64,000 nucleotides of DNA from an uncultured Aquimarina sp. (GTDB lineage Bacteria > Bacteroidota > Bacteroidia > Flavobacteriales > Flavobacteriaceae): contig CANMLW010000005.1 in the NCBI GenBank assembly GCA_947498705.1, forward strand, positions 186,001 to 250,000, in the 5' to 3' direction. The position numbers and the translations under genes were made by a program. The notes under the pieces are model-generated. The model did not search any database. It had not been told where the DNA came from and worked only from the letters and a program-made list of their open reading frames with translations. Within the stretch, counting starts at the first letter, position 1. Each line of letters begins with the position of its first letter. Positions 38,486-48,134 of the stretch are shown piece after piece.

Positions 38486-40408
38486 ATGTTAAACATACAT
38501 AACTTATCGATCTCGTTTGGAGGAGAATACCTTTTTGAAGAAATAACCTTTAGATTGGGTGCAGGTGATAGAGTAGGATTGATTGGAAAAAATGGAGCAG
38601 GTAAGTCGACCATGCTCAAAATTTTGTCAAAAGAGCAAGAACCTGACTCAGGACAAATTGCGATGGACAAAGAGATAAATATCGGGTTTTTAAAACAAGA
38701 TATTGATTTTGTACTAGGTCGTACAGTATTAGAAGAAGCATACGAGGCTTTTGTAGCTATAAAAAAGATTGAAAGAGAGATAAGTGCTATAAATAATCAG
38801 CTAGCAGAGCGTACAGATTATGAGAGTGAAGGATATAACCAACTAATAACAGATTTAAGTGATCTTACACACCAGTATGAGCTTATAGGTGGGTATAATT
38901 ATCAAGGAGATACAGAAAGGGTGTTGCAAGGCCTTGGATTTGTTAGAGAGGATTTTGAAAAACTTACCGATACTTTTTCAGGTGGCTGGCGAATGCGTAT
39001 CGAACTGGCAAAACTCTTATTGCAGAACAACGATATTTTATTGTTAGATGAGCCCACCAACCATTTGGATATAGAATCCATCATTTGGTTAGAAAACTTT
39101 CTTAAAAATTACCCAGGTGTCGTGGTAATTGTTTCTCACGATAAAATGTTTTTGGATAATGTTACCAATAGGACTATAGAGATTTCTTTGGGACGTATTT
39201 ATGATTATAATAAGCCCTACTCGAAGTATTTGGTGCTTCGTAAAGAGATGCGAGAACAACAACTTGCTGCCCAGAAAAATCAGTCAAAACAGATAGAACA
39301 AACAGAAAAACTAATTGAAAAATTTAGAGCAAAGGCTAGTAAAGCTTCAATGGCTCAATCCTTAATTAAAAAATTAGATAGAGTAGATCGTATAGAGGTT
39401 GATGAAGATGATAATGCGGTTATGAATATTAGTTTTCCGATAAGCATACAGCCTGGTAAAGTTGTCATTGAAGCCGAAGACGTAGGGAAAAAATATGGAG
39501 AAAAAGAAATCCTTAAAGGAATTGACTTATTAGTAGAACGAGGTTCTAAAATAGCTTTTGTAGGTCAAAATGGACAAGGAAAATCAACTTTGGCCAAAAT
39601 AATAATTAATGAAATACCTTATGATGGTGGGTTTAAGTTAGGACACAATGTAGAGATTGGGTACTTTGCACAGAATCAATCTGAATATTTGGATGGAGAG
39701 CTTACTATACACGAAACAATGGTTAATGCGGCCAATGAAAAGAACCGAAGTAAGGTGCGAGATATGTTGGGGTCATTTTTGTTTAGAGGAGATGAAGTAG
39801 ATAAAAAAGTAAAAGTTTTATCTGGAGGAGAACGCAATAGGTTGGCACTATGTAAAATGCTTTTAGAGCCATTCAATGTATTGATAATGGATGAGCCGAC
39901 CAATCACCTGGATATTAAATCTAAAAATGTGCTTAAAGAAGCATTAAGAAATTTTGAAGGTACTTTGATTTTGGTATCTCATGACAGGGATTTTTTACAA
40001 GGACTTACTACAACAGTGTATGAATTTAAAGACAAGAAAATTAAAGAATACCTTGGGGATATTGACTTCTATTTAGAGCAACGAAAGGTTAATGATTTAA
40101 GAGATATAGAAAAAAAGGATAAAGAGATTAAAGAAACATCAGAAACCAAACAAACTGCAAAACAATCATACCAAGATCAGAAAAAAATAAAGTCGCTTAA
40201 CAACAAACTGAGTAATGTAGAGTCAAAAATCAATAAGTTAGAGAAAGAGATTAAGGAAATTGATGTAGAATTAGCAGTCAACTATGATCAGACGATTGCA
40301 CAACCCGATTTTTTTGATAGGTACCAAGGTAAAAAAGATCAATTGGCTGCACTTATGGAAGAATGGGAAGTTGTGCAGGAAGAAATAGATATGATGTCTC
40401 TTGATTGA
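38486..40408 (+). CDS. ABC-F family ATPase (Uup-like)
   Basis: 640 residues with two ABC domains and no membrane part. Walker A motifs are GKNGAGKS (~36) and GQNGQGKS (~358); signatures are FSGGWRMR and LSGGERNR; both Walker B segments end DEPTNHLD. The inter-domain linker (~240-310) and the C-terminal coiled coil (~550-640) fit the Uup/EttA group, which acts on ribosomes rather than in transport. Antibiotic protection is not implied. Confidence 0.92.
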   Translation: MLNIHNLSISFGGEYLFEEITFRLGAGDRVGLIGKNGAGKSTMLKILSKEQEPDSGQIAMDKEINIGFLKQDIDFVLGRTVLEEAYEAFVAIKKIEREISAINNQLAERTDYESEGYNQLITDLSDLTHQYELIGGYNYQGDTERVLQGLGFVREDFEKLTDTFSGGWRMRIELAKLLLQNNDILLLDEPTNHLDIESIIWLENFLKNYPGVVVIVSHDKMFLDNVTNRTIEISLGRIYDYNKPYSKYLVLRKEMREQQLAAQKNQSKQIEQTEKLIEKFRAKASKASMAQSLIKKLDRVDRIEVDEDDNAVMNISFPISIQPGKVVIEAEDVGKKYGEKEILKGIDLLVERGSKIAFVGQNGQGKSTLAKIIINEIPYDGGFKLGHNVEIGYFAQNQSEYLDGELTIHETMVNAANEKNRSKVRDMLGSFLFRGDEVDKKVKVLSGGERNRLALCKMLLEPFNVLIMDEPTNHLDIKSKNVLKEALRNFEGTLILVSHDRDFLQGLTTTVYEFKDKKIKEYLGDIDFYLEQRKVNDLRDIEKKDKEIKETSETKQTAKQSYQDQKKIKSLNNKLSNVESKINKLEKEIKEIDVELAVNYDQTIAQPDFFDRYQGKKDQLAALMEEWEVVQEEIDMMSLD

Positions 40409-40422
40409 TATTTAAAGTAATT

Positions 40423-40605
40423 ATGTTAGAACATTTTTTTCAATGTCCTTATTGTTGGGAAGAAGTATCAATGTTATTAGATCCTTCTGTTTCCTATCAG
40501 GTATATGTAGAGGATTGTGAAGTGTGTTGTAACCCCATAGAAATACATCCAAGATTTGAAGATCAGGACTTAATAGCTTTCGAAGCTTTGAGTATAGAAC
40601 AGTAA
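40423..40605 (+). CDS. CPxCG-type small cysteine-rich protein
   Basis: A 60-residue protein from the ATG at 40423, with CPYC (~8-11) and CEVCC (~34-38), a likely zinc ribbon of the CPXCG family. The frame extends upstream to a TTG at 40405, but the ATG places the first Cys pair as in the family. It directly follows the ABC-F gene and shares its terminator. The function is unknown. Confidence 0.8.
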   Translation: MLEHFFQCPYCWEEVSMLLDPSVSYQVYVEDCEVCCNPIEIHPRFEDQDLIAFEALSIEQ

Positions 40606-40623
40606 AATTTTGTATAAATAATC

Positions 40624-40662
40624 AATACCCCCAAAAGAAAATATCTTTTGGGGGTATTTTAG
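40624..40662. terminator. Rho-independent terminator
   Basis: A ~14-bp stem (AATACCCCCAAAAGA with its complement, 40624-40637 / 40644-40658), loop AAATA, with a T run after it on the + strand; it also lies downstream of the convergent type IX cargo gene. Confidence 0.85.
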
Positions 40663-40690
40663 TAAGATAAGATGTTATCGTTTTAAAATA

Positions 40691-43600
40691 CTATCGCTTC
40701 AGTATTTTTTTCGTCAGTTTTATGTTTTTGTTTTCTACAACAAAGAAATACAAACCTGATTTAATATCTGATAAATTTATATCAATTTCTCTGGCATTCT
40801 CGATAGTCCTTATATCCCATTTTTTAATCAACCTTCTTCGTATATCAAAAAGAGAAAAGCTATTGTTATGGTCACCAAAATTTCCTAAAAGCTTGAAAGA
40901 ATTACCAAAAGGATTTGGCCAAATAGTATAAGAACTCTCGTCAGAAGGGTCGGTATTCAGGATAGTATCCACGTTAAATGAAACCTCTTGTGGTTTAGAA
41001 GTAAATTTTTCGTCTAAACATTCATCAGTAAATGTTATTTGAGCAGACCATAAGCCTTTAATTCTTGGATCATTTTCTCCTACTGTGCTAAAAGATACAG
41101 TGTTTGTTATATACGTTGCTCCATCAGGACCTGTCCATAGAATAGTTCCACTGCTTAAATTTGGGGATAGTTTTAGATCCAATTTCAAGCCTTCTTTAGC
41201 GGTTATAGTCTCCCCCTCGTTTACAGCATTGAAATTAGCAGTATTAACAGATGCTTGGATTGGGTCAGAAAGGTCAATAGTCGATGGTCGTACTGCTACA
41301 TTTATCTCTCTGGTACTAGGTCCGCATTGACCTACAGGATCATTATATCGTATGGTATAATTACCAGAGTTTGCCGATTGTATATTGTCAATGTTCCAGG
41401 AGGTTGCTGCGTCTGGGGTATTATCTATGGTGCCATCTGGATAGATTAATTCAACATTTTCGGTACCAATATCTTGCATACCTATAGATATATTGGTTCC
41501 TTCACAAACCTCAAGACTATTTTGTTGCAACCATTCGCTACCATCGTTTACCCTAGGTGCAATTTCTAACAGGTTTAATACAGTTAAGGTAATTGATACT
41601 TCGCTGCTATAACAAGTGCCTTTGTTATAGGTGATTACGTATTCTCCGGCATCACTAGGTTGGATGTTTTCAAATCTCCACGAAGTTGACTGATCAGGGG
41701 TATTGTCTGTTGTGCCGTCAGGATGCTTAATTTCTAAGTTTTCTGTTCCAAGAGCTTGACTTCCTAATTCTATGGTAGTTCCCGGGCAAGCTTCAAGAGT
41801 ATTTTGTTGTGACCACGTATTTCCATCATTTTTTACATATGGAGTTAGAGTTGTGGGTTCAAGAACATTTAGGGTGATTACCGCTTGTCCTTCGCAATCT
41901 CCATTGTCATAATACACAGTATAGGTTCCTGAATCATTGATCTGTATATTGTTAAAGTTCCACGAAGTGGCACCATCTGGAGTAGTATCTATAGTACCAT
42001 TTGGATATTCTAGTCTCACATTAGACATGCCTACATTTTGCATCCCTAATTGGATGTTGGTTCCTGGGCAGGTGTTAAGTATGTTCTGTTGTGACCACGC
42101 AGTACCATCATTTACATAAGGAGTTACAACAGCACTACATTGTAAAATAGAAAGTGGAGCCTCATACATTCCTCTACCATGAGTTCCTATAAATATTTTA
42201 TCTCCATTTAAGTATTGAATTTCAATATCATTTACAGATGTAAATGGTAAACAACCGTATTTTTGCCATTGTGTAGCGCCATCTGCCAAATAATAGATAC
42301 CTCCATAGGTTCCTACAAATATGGCCCCTGGGTTTGTATCATATGTTTCAAGCGATAATACAGGTAAATTCGGTAAGTTATAAGAGATATTTTGCCAACT
42401 AGTTCCTCCGTTGGTTGATTTGTAGACTTTAGCACTATTAGTAAAACCACTATACGAAATGAATACAGTATTTTCATCTGTAGGATGTACTTCGAGGTCT
42501 GCGATATATTGGTTTACAGGAGTTGCGTGTGAGTTCCAGTTGTTATTGGCTGTGTTTTTTGCATAAACTGTATTATATCTGGAAGCATAAATTTTATTCG
42601 AATTGGATTTGGCAATCGCTATTTGCTCTAGGTTACTTCCTCCGGCAACATTGTCTCCAATGTTAGTCCAGGTATTTCCTTTATCATCAGATGCATAAAC
42701 GTTATCATAACCAATAATTATTCTGCTAGCGTTATTAGGGTCTAGTTTGTAAGGTGTTTCCCATGCTCCTCTACCTCCTTTGCCCGGTGGAGATATATTG
42801 GTTACTGCACCACTTACCCATCTAAACACGTTTCCATTTTGCCAGGCATAATATCTGGTATTAGAGTCGGTAAAATCTATTTCTTGTCCCATACCATCTG
42901 CAGTAGGATAATAACTCTGCCATTGTCCGTTAGAATTTCGGGTAACATTTCCATTATCCTGAGAGCCTCCTCCAAGAACGTTGGCATCTGTTTGAGAAAC
43001 AGCTATGTCATAATATTGCGTAATAAACAAGTCTGAAGATAAGTTGGTGAAATTATTTCCAGATATAGAATATTTAAATACTCCACCATCATTACAATAG
43101 TATACATAATCACTTTCTAGAGGGTTTCTATAGATGTTTCTTTGGTCCACATGAACAAAAGGTAAACCATTTTGACCCAACCATTGAGAGGTAGCTTGAA
43201 AATTTGTACCTGTATTGGTAGAACGATAACATTCGAAATTACCTACCATAAGGTTAGTGTCAGAGTTATTCCCAAACATCACCACACAATTTTGTTCAGG
43301 TAATGATTTTCGAGTAAAGTTTCGTCCATAATCGGTAGAAACATTTAAGTTATTAGCACTAGTGATAGCAACATAGCCAGAATTGGTTCTGTTAGAGACA
43401 GAAATTCTTACCTGGCCATTACCAAAATCTTCATCAAGTGTAAATGTTTGGCCGTTATTTGTACTCAAATAGTATTCTCCCTGGCTGCCTCCGGCATGAG
43501 CATCATTCGAATTTAAATTATATTTAACAGCTGTAGTATGTTGATTAAGGATTCTGGAAGTAGTAGTAAAATAGTTTGTGGTTCTATATAATCCATTAGA

Positions 43601-44431
43601 GGTAGCTACAAGAAATTCTGAAGCATCGTTAGGGTTTACATCCATTTCATATATTCTAACATTTTGAGGTAATGTAAATGTTAAACTAGTCGGGCTAAAA
43701 GTAACTCCGCCATCGGTAGATTCGTAAATACCAATACCTGTAGGGCCATACCATACAATATCACTTAAAGCTATAAAAATTCTATTGGGGTTTGCAGCAT
43801 CTATAATGATGTCGGCTATTGCGGTATGTGGTAAATCATCATTTACATTGGTATAAGACTGTCCTCCATTGGTAGTTTTCCAAAGTCCTCCAAACGCTGC
43901 TCCTACATAATAGGTATTTACATCTGTAGGATGAAAAGCAAGGCTACTTACACGCCCCATATCAATTTGATAACCAAAATTACCGTTGTAATTAACCTCT
44001 GACCAATTAACAGCAAAATCAGAATCGTTACAACTGGCTTTGGCCGAAGTTCCTCTCTTTTTTGCAGATCTTGATTTTAATACGGCTGGTTTTGTATAGT
44101 CAGCTAAGGTTCTGTCACTATTCAAATGACTTTTCCAAAAGCTTTTCCATCTTTGGTACTTAACAAATTCACCGTCTCTAAACTCTCCAGTGGTAAGTTC
44201 TTTTGGACCTAGATTGGGATATTTGTTTTTGAAATAAGCGTCTGCCTCTTCAACAATCTGATCATAAGTTATTCGCTTGCTGTTTTTTTGGGAGTACCCA
44301 TTTTTAGAATTTTCATTTTGTTCATAAAATGGATTGGATAATATGTCTTTTATACCTCTAGGACTTTTAGAGTTTTGCGCATAAATATTTACACATAAAA
44401 ATAAAACGAAGAATTGTAATATAGTTTTCAT
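40691..44431 (-). CDS. Large type IX-secreted beta-propeller protein
   Basis: 1246 residues from the ATG at 44431 (MKTILQFFVLFLCVNIYAQ signal peptide). Residues ~90-765 form a VPS10/sialidase-type propeller with repeated YVGAAFGGLWKTTNGG and ASDDKGNTWTNI motifs. Then there are three tandem Ig-like units of ~91-96 residues (~770-1050), each starting near W-x-Q-Q-N-x-L and with a C-P/E-G-T motif. The C-terminus (~1165-1246; WPNPFGNSFKL...GLYFFVVE) is a type A sorting domain for type IX export. It is likely a surface-attached or released adhesin or glycan-binding protein. The upstream Met at 44467 would add 12 residues before the signal peptide. Confidence 0.88.
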   Translation of the reverse strand: MKTILQFFVLFLCVNIYAQNSKSPRGIKDILSNPFYEQNENSKNGYSQKNSKRITYDQIVEEADAYFKNKYPNLGPKELTTGEFRDGEFVKYQRWKSFWKSHLNSDRTLADYTKPAVLKSRSAKKRGTSAKASCNDSDFAVNWSEVNYNGNFGYQIDMGRVSSLAFHPTDVNTYYVGAAFGGLWKTTNGGQSYTNVNDDLPHTAIADIIIDAANPNRIFIALSDIVWYGPTGIGIYESTDGGVTFSPTSLTFTLPQNVRIYEMDVNPNDASEFLVATSNGLYRTTNYFTTTSRILNQHTTAVKYNLNSNDAHAGGSQGEYYLSTNNGQTFTLDEDFGNGQVRISVSNRTNSGYVAITSANNLNVSTDYGRNFTRKSLPEQNCVVMFGNNSDTNLMVGNFECYRSTNTGTNFQATSQWLGQNGLPFVHVDQRNIYRNPLESDYVYYCNDGGVFKYSISGNNFTNLSSDLFITQYYDIAVSQTDANVLGGGSQDNGNVTRNSNGQWQSYYPTADGMGQEIDFTDSNTRYYAWQNGNVFRWVSGAVTNISPPGKGGRGAWETPYKLDPNNASRIIIGYDNVYASDDKGNTWTNIGDNVAGGSNLEQIAIAKSNSNKIYASRYNTVYAKNTANNNWNSHATPVNQYIADLEVHPTDENTVFISYSGFTNSAKVYKSTNGGTSWQNISYNLPNLPVLSLETYDTNPGAIFVGTYGGIYYLADGATQWQKYGCLPFTSVNDIEIQYLNGDKIFIGTHGRGMYEAPLSILQCSAVVTPYVNDGTAWSQQNILNTCPGTNIQLGMQNVGMSNVRLEYPNGTIDTTPDGATSWNFNNIQINDSGTYTVYYDNGDCEGQAVITLNVLEPTTLTPYVKNDGNTWSQQNTLEACPGTTIELGSQALGTENLEIKHPDGTTDNTPDQSTSWRFENIQPSDAGEYVITYNKGTCYSSEVSITLTVLNLLEIAPRVNDGSEWLQQNSLEVCEGTNISIGMQDIGTENVELIYPDGTIDNTPDAATSWNIDNIQSANSGNYTIRYNDPVGQCGPSTREINVAVRPSTIDLSDPIQASVNTANFNAVNEGETITAKEGLKLDLKLSPNLSSGTILWTGPDGATYITNTVSFSTVGENDPRIKGLWSAQITFTDECLDEKFTSKPQEVSFNVDTILNTDPSDESSYTIWPNPFGNSFKLLGNFGDHNNSFSLFDIRRRLIKKWDIRTIENAREIDINLSDIKSGLYFFVVENKNIKLTKKILKR
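41280..42122 (-). repeat. Three tandem Ig-like repeats within the type IX cargo protein
   Basis: Three units (approx. 42122-41850, 41849-41561, 41560-41280) encode similar segments, each with W-x-Q-Q-N, C-x-G-T, a (Y/H)PDGT-type segment, a T-S-W motif and a G-x-Y-x-(I/V) strand. The spacing of the units is 270-290 bp. Confidence 0.75.
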
Positions 44432-44626
44432 TAGCAAATAGGAGTTTAATGATAAATGTAAAATCAATATCTAGATATTAAACTTTACTATCATATGACT
44501 ATCTAATTTAAGAAAACCCCTACTTTTTTTCAAAAAAAATGTTAAAATTTATTTCAATTGCTTTTTTTATCAAAAAAAATAGAGGTAATGAACGAATAAA
44601 GATGGTTTATTTTTTTAACATATATA

Positions 44627-44671
44627 AAAGCAAAACCCCCGAAAACAGGAGTATTCGGGGGTTTTGCTTTT
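44627..44671. terminator. Strong bidirectional terminator after leuB
   Basis: An 18-bp perfect stem (AAAAGCAAAACCCCCGAA, 44627-44644, with 44654-44671) and a 9-base loop, A/T-flanked on both sides. It ends the leu operon on the minus strand. Confidence 0.9.
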
Positions 44672-44683
44672 ATGGATTGGTTA

Positions 44684-45742
44684 TTAAATGTTTTGCGCTA
44701 ACCAGTCTCCTATTTCACTTGTTTTATATGCTTTTGCATCACCGGCAAGATCTTCTGTAACCACTCCTTGGTCTAAAGATTTATCTACAACAGCTCTAAT
44801 GTCACTAGCTTCTTTAGAAAGTCCAAAAGCAGTTTCGAACATCATTGCAGCAGATAATACAGTAGCAAGAGGGTTTGCAATGTCTTTTCCGGCAGCTTGT
44901 GGGTATGAACCGTGAATAGGCTCGAACAATGCTGTTTTTTCTCCCAAGGAAGCAGAAGGCATTAATCCCATAGATCCAGATATTACAGATGCTTCATCGG
45001 TAAGAATATCACCAAATAAGTTTTCGGTAATTAATACGTCGTAAGAATTTGGCCATTGTACCAATCTCATTGCTACGGCATCTACAAATTCATAACTTAC
45101 CTCAACTTCAGGATAATCTTTTTCCATACCTTGTACAGTTTCTCTCCATAATCTAGAAGATTCTAATACATTGGCTTTGTCTACACAACATAATTTTTTA
45201 TTTCTAGCCATTGCCATTTCAAAACCTTTTTTGGCAAGACGAGTAACTTCTTCTCGAGTGTAGGTACAAGTATCGTATGCGGTATTTCCATCATTTTCTC
45301 TTCCTCTTTTACCAAAGTAAATACCACTGGTTAATTCTCTAAGGAAAACTAGGTCTGTACCTTCAATTCGTTCTTGTTTTAGAGGAGATTTGTCAATTAA
45401 TGATGGAAAAGTAAAAGTAGGTCTTACATTAGCAAATAACCCTAATTTTTGTCTCATTTTTAATAATCCTTGCTCTGGGCGTACCTTTGCAGAAGGATCA
45501 TTGTCAAATCTTGGATGACCAATAGCTCCAAATAACACAGCATCTGCATTCACGCAAATCTCATGAGTTTCGTCTGGATAAGGTTCTCCTACCGCATCAA
45601 TTGCTGCAGCACCTGTTAGAGCGGGTGTCCAATTTATTTTATGATCGTATTTTTTTGCAATTGCGTCACAAACCTTTACAGCTTGGTCAATGACTTCGGG
45701 GCCGATACCATCTCCTGGTAATAGTGCTATGTTTAATTCCAT
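44684..45742 (-). CDS. leuB: 3-isopropylmalate dehydrogenase
   Basis: 352 residues with the isocitrate/isopropylmalate dehydrogenase features: LLPGDGIGPEV start (~7-17), substrate/Mg residues in VDAVAMRLVQWP, and GSAPD-type region represented by FEPIHGSYPQAAGKDIANP. It oxidises and decarboxylates 3-isopropylmalate, the last specific step of leucine synthesis before transamination. It is the last gene of leuC-D-A-B. Confidence 0.95.
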   Translation of the reverse strand: MELNIALLPGDGIGPEVIDQAVKVCDAIAKKYDHKINWTPALTGAAAIDAVGEPYPDETHEICVNADAVLFGAIGHPRFDNDPSAKVRPEQGLLKMRQKLGLFANVRPTFTFPSLIDKSPLKQERIEGTDLVFLRELTSGIYFGKRGRENDGNTAYDTCTYTREEVTRLAKKGFEMAMARNKKLCCVDKANVLESSRLWRETVQGMEKDYPEVEVSYEFVDAVAMRLVQWPNSYDVLITENLFGDILTDEASVISGSMGLMPSASLGEKTALFEPIHGSYPQAAGKDIANPLATVLSAAMMFETAFGLSKEASDIRAVVDKSLDQGVVTEDLAGDAKAYKTSEIGDWLAQNI

Positions 45743-45821
45743 TATTTAAATATTCTATATCGTTTAGTTTGTTGTTTGTTTTAGCTAGGCCAAAGTAATT
45801 TGTTTTTTTGATTTGCGAAAA

Positions 45822-47345
45822 CTATGCTTCAATAATATTTAGCATTTTTTGAGTTGCTTTTATAGCTGATACGGTCTGATCAGAATCCAGACCTCGGGTT
45901 GTAAATTCTTTTTCTCCATTTTTCCATTTTACAACCGTTTCACAAAGCGCATCAGAGCTACTACCAGGAGGTATTCTTACTGCATAATCAATAAGTTGCG
46001 GCAAGACACTCTCCTTTTGATCGTATATTTTTCTAAGTGCATTCATAAATGCATCGTATTGTCCATCTCCTTGTGCATGCTCTTCTATAATTTCATCTCC
46101 TGTTTTTATGGCGACGGTTGCAGAAGGCTTCAGGCCCTTGGCATGATTTAGCGAGTACGATTTAATTTTTACATTACTTTTGTACAAATTACTATCTAAT
46201 ACGTCTGAGATAATATAAGGTAGGTCATCTTGCGTTACTACTTCTTTTTTATCTCCGAGTTTGATAATTTTTTGAGTGACTTTTTTAACATCTTCAGAAC
46301 TAAGTTTTAAACCTAATTCTTCAAGGTTTTTTTCGATATTAGCTTTTCCCGATGTTTTTCCTAAGGCATACTTACGTTTTCTGCCAAAACGCTCTGGCAT
46401 TAAGTCACTAAAATAAAGATTATGTTTGCTATCTCCATCGGCATGTACTCCTGCAGTTTGTGTAAAAACATTGTCTCCTACAACGGGTTTGTTGTCTGGT
46501 ATTTTAAATCCAGAGAATGTTTCTATAAGCTTGCTTACTTTGTATAAAGCTATTTCTTTTACATTGGTGGTGATTTCTGGAAGAAAATCATTGATAACGG
46601 CTATAACGCTTGCCAAAGGTGCATTCCCTGCACGTTCTCCCATCCCATTCATGGTAAGGTGCAATCCATTCATTCCGGCTTTTACGCCTTCTATAGCATT
46701 GGCAACCCCTAAATCATAATCATTGTGTGCATGAAAATCAAAATGAAGGTTGGGGTATTTATTTCGTAATTCAGACAAATATTTATAGGTTTCAGAAGGA
46801 GTTAAAATACCCAGAGTATCTGGAAGTAATACTCTTTTTACAGGTTGCCCAGATAAGAAGTCTAGAAAATCATATACATAGTCTGGAGAGTTACGCATTC
46901 CGTTACTCCAATCTTCGAGATATACGCTATTAGTAATGCCTTCTTGCTGTGCAAGAGAAAATACTTCTGCGATATCCTTAAAATGTTGTTCGGGTGTTTT
47001 TTTTAATTGATAGGTAAGGTGGTTTAGAGATCCTTTTGTCAACAAATTTTGAACCTTAGCCCCTGTGTCTTTCATCCATTGGATAGATTTGCCACCGTCG
47101 ACAAAAGTTAGAATTTCGACACGATCAATATATCCATTCTCCTTCGCCCAATCTACGATATCCTTAACAGCTCTAAATTCTCCTTCAGATACTCTTGCCG
47201 AAGCAACCTCGATGCGATCTACTCCTAATTCTTCGATAAGAAGCCGTGCTATGGTTAGTTTTTCTGAAGCAGAAAAAGATATTCCCGAGGTTTGTTCACC
47301 ATCCCTTAGGGTAGTATCCATTATTTCTATTGATCGTTTACTCAT
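45822..47345 (-). CDS. leuA: 2-isopropylmalate synthase (LeuA-type, possible citramalate-synthase relative)
   Basis: 507 residues. A DRE-TIM barrel carries TTLRDGEQT (~11-19), the metal His pair in HAHNDYD (~207-213), and a LeuA-type regulatory domain at ~370-507. It condenses an acyl-CoA with 2-ketoisovalerate in the first step of leucine synthesis. The sequence belongs to a divergent LeuA branch also close to citramalate synthases; the operon (leuC, leuD before; leuB after) supports LeuA. The gap to leuD is 156 bp and contains a strong hairpin. Confidence 0.85.
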   Translation of the reverse strand: MSKRSIEIMDTTLRDGEQTSGISFSASEKLTIARLLIEELGVDRIEVASARVSEGEFRAVKDIVDWAKENGYIDRVEILTFVDGGKSIQWMKDTGAKVQNLLTKGSLNHLTYQLKKTPEQHFKDIAEVFSLAQQEGITNSVYLEDWSNGMRNSPDYVYDFLDFLSGQPVKRVLLPDTLGILTPSETYKYLSELRNKYPNLHFDFHAHNDYDLGVANAIEGVKAGMNGLHLTMNGMGERAGNAPLASVIAVINDFLPEITTNVKEIALYKVSKLIETFSGFKIPDNKPVVGDNVFTQTAGVHADGDSKHNLYFSDLMPERFGRKRKYALGKTSGKANIEKNLEELGLKLSSEDVKKVTQKIIKLGDKKEVVTQDDLPYIISDVLDSNLYKSNVKIKSYSLNHAKGLKPSATVAIKTGDEIIEEHAQGDGQYDAFMNALRKIYDQKESVLPQLIDYAVRIPPGSSSDALCETVVKWKNGEKEFTTRGLDSDQTVSAIKATQKMLNIIEA

Positions 47346-47430
47346 TATATGTATAATATTTAGGCTTAAAGAGTATTTATTGTTTTATGTAGAAGAACGG
47401 GTAGAAATGCTAATGACTAATTAAAAGTAT

Positions 47431-47469
47431 CTTTTGCCTTCCTAAGTACGTTTTTTAGGAAGGCAAAAA
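47431..47469 (-). promoter_or_regulatory. Intercistronic hairpin between leuD and leuA
   Basis: A ~15-bp perfect stem (CTTTTGCCTTCCTAA, 47431-47445, with 47455-47469) and a 9-base loop. Neither strand has a T run after the stem, so it is not a simple terminator; it may protect or process the leu mRNA, or set the ratio of leuCD to leuAB. Confidence 0.5.
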
Positions 47470-47501
47470 GATGAGTATTGTCATAATCGTCTCAATTATT
47501 T

Positions 47502-48098
47502 TTAAAAAGGACGTTTTGCTGCAAATTCCTGAATTTCTGATTTCATTTTGGTAAGATAATCGATGTCATCATACCCATTTAGCATATTTTCTTTTTTGTA
47601 ACTATTGATATCAAAAGATTCTGATTCGCCGGTTGCTTTTAGAGTGATTGTTTGCTTAGGCAAATCAATTTCCAATTGACTGTTAGCATCAGCTTCGATA
47701 GCTGCAAAAATCTTTTCAAGAAATTCTGCGCTAACTTGTACGGGTAACACCCCAACATTAAGGCAGTTATTTCTAAAGATGTCTGCAAAAAAACTAGAAA
47801 CTACGCATCTAAAACCATAGTCATATACAGACCATGCAGCATGTTCTCTAGATGATCCAGAACCAAAGTTTTTTCCACCAATTAAGATTTTCCCGCTATA
47901 TTTTGGATTGTTTAATACAAAATCTTCTTTAGGGGTATCATCACTATTATATCTCCAATCTCTAAAAAGATTATCGCCAAATCCTTTTCGCTCGGTAGCT
48001 TTAAGGAAACGTGCCGGAATAATCTGATCAGTATCTACATTTTCTATAGGTAAAGGAACGGCTGTGCTTGTTAATATATCGAATTTATCGTAGGCCAT
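47502..48098 (-). CDS. leuD: 3-isopropylmalate dehydratase small subunit
   Basis: 198 residues with the LeuD core: PIENVDTDQIIPARFLK near the N-terminus and the substrate loop GSGSSREHAAW at ~90-100. It forms the isomerase heterodimer with LeuC (2- to 3-isopropylmalate). It lies 36 bp after leuC on the same strand. Confidence 0.95.
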   Translation of the reverse strand: MAYDKFDILTSTAVPLPIENVDTDQIIPARFLKATERKGFGDNLFRDWRYNSDDTPKEDFVLNNPKYSGKILIGGKNFGSGSSREHAAWSVYDYGFRCVVSSFFADIFRNNCLNVGVLPVQVSAEFLEKIFAAIEADANSQLEIDLPKQTITLKATGESESFDINSYKKENMLNGYDDIDYLTKMKSEIQEFAAKRPF

Positions 48099-48134
48099 TT
48101 TTTTCTTTTTAAATTACTGTTTTTACTATAAAGC

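Noticed and set aside
44539-44760. 73-residue + strand frame running into leuB
   Set aside because: It passes through the strong leuB terminator and antisense leuB sequence.
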